Shown in pieces: positions 6,905 through 8,551 of a DNA stretch of 8,551 nt. The stretch lies in NCBI GenBank assembly GCA_013215515.1, contig JABSPC010000785.1, forward strand, positions 1-8,551, in the 5' to 3' direction. Both the position numbers and the translations under genes were made by a program. How positions within the stretch are numbered: the stretch's first letter is position 1; each line of letters begins with the position of its first letter. The notes under the pieces are model-generated. The model searched no databases and was not told where the DNA came from. It worked only from the letters and a program-made list of their open reading frames with translations. The stretch comes from Crocinitomicaceae bacterium. GTDB taxonomy: Bacteria > Bacteroidota > Bacteroidia > Flavobacteriales_D > Crocinitomicaceae.

Positions 6905-7935
6905 TATATTCCTGACGTAAACTGTGTCAAAAATCTTACATCATTTTCAGAATACAAACGCAAATCGTTTACTCTATATTTTAACTGAGCTATTCGCTCT
7001 ACGCCCATTCCAAATGCAAATCCAGAAAATTCTTTACTGTCAATATTGCTTGCTTCCAAAACGTTTGGGTCAACCATTCCACAACCCAAAATTTCTAACC
7101 AGCCCGTGTATTTACAGACATTGCACCCTTTTGCGTTACAAATCGTGCATGAAACATCAACCTCAGCACTTGGTTCTGTAAATGGAAAATAAGACGGGCG
7201 AAGACGAATCTGAGCTTTCTCACCAAACATTTCCTTTGCAAAATGCAAAAGTGTTTGCTTTAAATCTGCAAATGAAACATCCTTATCTATATACAGTCCT
7301 TCAACTTGATGGAAGAAACAGTGTGCTCGTGCAGAAATTGCTTCATTACGGTAAACCCTTCCTGGTGAAATCGTACGAATAGGCGGTTCTTCATTCTCCA
7401 TAACTCGAACTTGAACCGACGAAGTGTGTGTTCTAAGTGCAATTTCTTCATGAGGCGTTTCTCCCTTTTTAATAAAAAAAGTATCCTGCATATCTCTTGC
7501 TGGATGTTCAGCAGGAAAGTTCAATGCTGAGAAATTATGCCAATCATCTTCAATTTCTGGTCCTTCTGAAATTGTAAATCCAATCCGACTAAATATTTCT
7601 ATTATTTCAGACCTCACAAGAGAAAGCGGATGACGTGCTCCCAATTCCAATTGATCTCCAGGTCTGGAAGTATCTGTTTTTTGATCCTCACTGTCTGAAC
7701 TTTCTAGCTCACCCTTGAGTGAATCAAATTTATTCTGAACGAACTCACGCAAGCCATTAACCAATTGTCCCGCTTCGCGCTTTTGTTCGCTAGCAACAGA
7801 CTTTAAATCTGCAAACAATCCTTTTACTGCTCCTTTAGAACCTAAGAAAGAAATTCTAAATTTTTCCAATTCTTCATTAGAGCTTACAATGAACCTCTCT
7901 ACCTCTTCGCGAATTTTCTTTACTTTTTCCTCCAT
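6904..7935 (-). CDS. pheS: Phenylalanine--tRNA ligase alpha subunit
   Basis: This is the 343-residue catalytic subunit that, with PheT, charges tRNA-Phe in the cytoplasm. An N-terminal coiled-coil arm (about residues 1-85) precedes the class II core. Motif 1 lies near residues 101-120 (ARHPLSLVRSEI onward), motif 2 is GRVYRNEAISARAHCFFHQVEG (arginine at 196) and motif 3 is GFAFGMGVERIAQLKY (305-320, Arg314). Ala307 corresponds to the residue that sets amino-acid pocket size in E. coli PheS (Ala294). Cys263, Cys266, Cys271 and Cys274 form a CxxC-x4-CxxC insertion that could bind zinc, which is common in Bacteroidota PheS. The ATG at 7935 is preferred over an in-frame TTG at 7953, because family members begin with the helix starting MEEKVKKI. 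pheT is absent from the window, as is usual in this phylum, where the two subunit genes are often separate. Confidence 0.97.
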   Translation of the reverse strand: MEEKVKKIREEVERFIVSSNEELEKFRISFLGSKGAVKGLFADLKSVASEQKREAGQLVNGLREFVQNKFDSLKGELESSDSEDQKTDTSRPGDQLELGARHPLSLVRSEIIEIFSRIGFTISEGPEIEDDWHNFSALNFPAEHPARDMQDTFFIKKGETPHEEIALRTHTSSVQVRVMENEEPPIRTISPGRVYRNEAISARAHCFFHQVEGLYIDKDVSFADLKQTLLHFAKEMFGEKAQIRLRPSYFPFTEPSAEVDVSCTICNAKGCNVCKYTGWLEILGCGMVDPNVLEASNIDSKEFSGFAFGMGVERIAQLKYRVNDLRLYSENDVRFLTQFTSGI

Positions 7936-8010
7936 CTCAATTAATAATACCAACCAATCCCTATTTCGTTCGTTCTTACAGGTGGAATGGTAATTTGTAA
8001 CTTTTTACGT

Positions 8011-8052
8011 GCCTTATTTGTTATATATTGTAACCAAACAGTTTAATAAGGC
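8011..8052. repeat. 8-bp inverted repeat in the pheS/lipoprotein intergenic region
   Basis: GCCTTATT (8011-8018) and its reverse complement AATAAGGC (8045-8052) flank 26 bp of AT-rich sequence. The 201-bp spacer separates two divergent genes, so a shared control site is possible. However, an 8-bp match with this spacing can occur by chance in a region of this size and composition. I see no RNA gene or riboswitch here. Confidence 0.25.
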
Positions 8053-8089
8053 GTACGAAGTTAAGAATTAAGGACTAAAGTTCTTTTAT

Positions 8090-8108
8090 ATAATCTAAAA
8101 TAGATTAT
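8090..8108. promoter_or_regulatory. Perfect 8-bp palindromic site overlapping the lipoprotein promoter
   Basis: ATAATCTA (8090-8097) and TAGATTAT (8101-8108) are exact reverse complements separated by AAA. The right arm overlaps the first three bases of the candidate -7 box at 8106-8113. A 19-bp palindrome at that position is the usual geometry for a repressor operator, but no cognate regulator is encoded in the window. Confidence 0.4.
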
Positions 8109-8113
8109 CTTTG
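8106..8113 (+). promoter_or_regulatory. Candidate Bacteroidota -7 promoter box for the lipoprotein gene
   Basis: TATCTTTG matches the Bacteroidota consensus TAnnTTTG and lies 23 bp before the start codon at 8137. No clean TTG element was found at the expected upstream spacing; the closest is TTC at 8081-8083. The short distance to the ATG implies a leader of roughly 15-20 nt. Confidence 0.5.
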
Positions 8114-8136
8114 GACGTCATTGTTTATAGGAAAAC

Positions 8137-8520
8137 ATGGGAAAATTAATAGGAAAAGTAGGGGTTTTGGCAATGGTATTTTTATCATTGGGCATTTTAC
8201 ATTCATGTAAAAACACGAATCCATCAGTGGTAAAAATATTTGTTCGCTCGGCTTCTAACGAGTTAGTTAGCGGCGCAAAGGTTATAATTATTGGAGATCC
8301 GTCATCGAATCCGGCGACTCAAGCATATATTGATACCATTATAACAAATGGATCGGGATTTGCTTATTTCAATGTTCAGCCTTATTATGATGCTGCCGGC
8401 GAAGAAGACAATCCAGTAGCATATTTTGATATTATTGCTAAAAATGGAGCGATACAAGAGCTTGGATACATCAGAAGCCGTGTTCACACGACTGCTGTTG
8501 AAACAATATTCTTACCGTAA
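8137..8520 (+). CDS. Small lipoprotein with a predicted beta-sandwich domain
   Basis: This 127-residue protein starts with a lipoprotein signal peptide: lysines at 3 and 7, a hydrophobic core at residues 8-21 and the lipobox LHSC with Cys24 as the lipid-attachment site. Lys25 directly follows. The remaining about 100 residues alternate hydrophobic strands and turns (VVKIFVRS at 31-38, GAKVIIIGD at 46-54, TNGSGFAYFNV at 70-80, then AYFDIIAK), which resembles carboxypeptidase-regulatory-like or transthyretin-type beta-sandwich domains found in Bacteroidota surface lipoproteins. No catalytic motif is visible and the function is unknown. An AGGA stretch lies about 8 nt before the ATG. A second start follows 16 nt after the stop, so it is probably the first gene of a plus-strand unit continuing beyond the window. 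Confidence 0.8.
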   Translation: MGKLIGKVGVLAMVFLSLGILHSCKNTNPSVVKIFVRSASNELVSGAKVIIIGDPSSNPATQAYIDTIITNGSGFAYFNVQPYYDAAGEEDNPVAYFDIIAKNGAIQELGYIRSRVHTTAVETIFLP

Positions 8521-8535
8521 TTAAAACAGAAAATT

Positions 8536-8551
8536 ATGAAATTCAATAAAT
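8536..8551 (+). CDS. Probable start of a further gene, cut by the window edge
   Basis: An ATG at 8536 opens a frame reading Met-Lys-Phe-Asn-Lys to the end of the window. It follows the lipoprotein stop by 15 nt with an A-rich lead-in (ACAGAAAATT). The lysine-containing start would suit a signal peptide, but five codons are too few to identify anything. Confidence 0.35.

Noticed and set aside
7936..7953. Extended PheS start at TTG 7953
   Set aside because: It would add six hydrophobic residues before the usual family N-terminus, and an ATG exists at 7935.

Overview
The window looks like a chromosomal segment from a member of Bacteroidota, probably Flavobacteriales-like. The evidence is low GC content, signal peptides ending in Ala/Ser before Gln, a PheS with a four-cysteine insertion, a YtxJ-type bacillithiol redox protein, A-rich start regions without clear Shine-Dalgarno sites, and one TAnnTTTG-type promoter box. 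No tRNA, rRNA, CRISPR array, insertion sequence or phage gene was seen. Genus-level placement cannot be supported.

Layout. Positions 13-3135 (minus) hold a 1040-residue secreted TPR-repeat protein. Divergent from it, after a 156-bp spacer rich in inverted repeats, a plus-strand cluster begins with an FtsE-type ABC ATPase (3292-4005, GTG start) and an ABM-fold small protein 1 nt downstream (4007-4324). Next come two damaged genes. The first is an outer-membrane beta-barrel-like gene (about 4368-5003) with ACG where ATG is expected and two compensating frameshifts. The second is a VOC/PhnB-like gene (about 5004-5437) with one frameshift near its 3' end. The barrel gene runs in frame into the VOC gene without a stop, which suggests a short deletion fused them.

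Convergent to this, on the minus strand, is a tightly packed operon: pheS (7935-6904), ytxJ (6904-6521) and a membrane-anchored glutaminyl-peptide cyclotransferase (6524-5451). The genes overlap by 1 nt (TAATG) and 4 nt (ATGA). After a 201-bp divergent intergenic region, a small lipoprotein gene (8137-8520, plus) follows, and a further gene probably begins at 8536 and runs off the edge.

How the parts relate. PheS is translation housekeeping, YtxJ belongs to thiol redox homeostasis, and the cyclotransferase probably caps exported proteins with N-terminal pyroglutamate. The TPR protein and the broken barrel gene both carry signal peptides predicted to expose an N-terminal Gln, so they fit as substrates of that enzyme. 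FtsE is expected to work with an FtsX partner that is not in this window. I see no convincing new defence, mobile or biosynthetic system. The most unusual part is the eroded and fused stretch at 4368-5437, followed by the inverted repeat that ends on the ftsE start codon.
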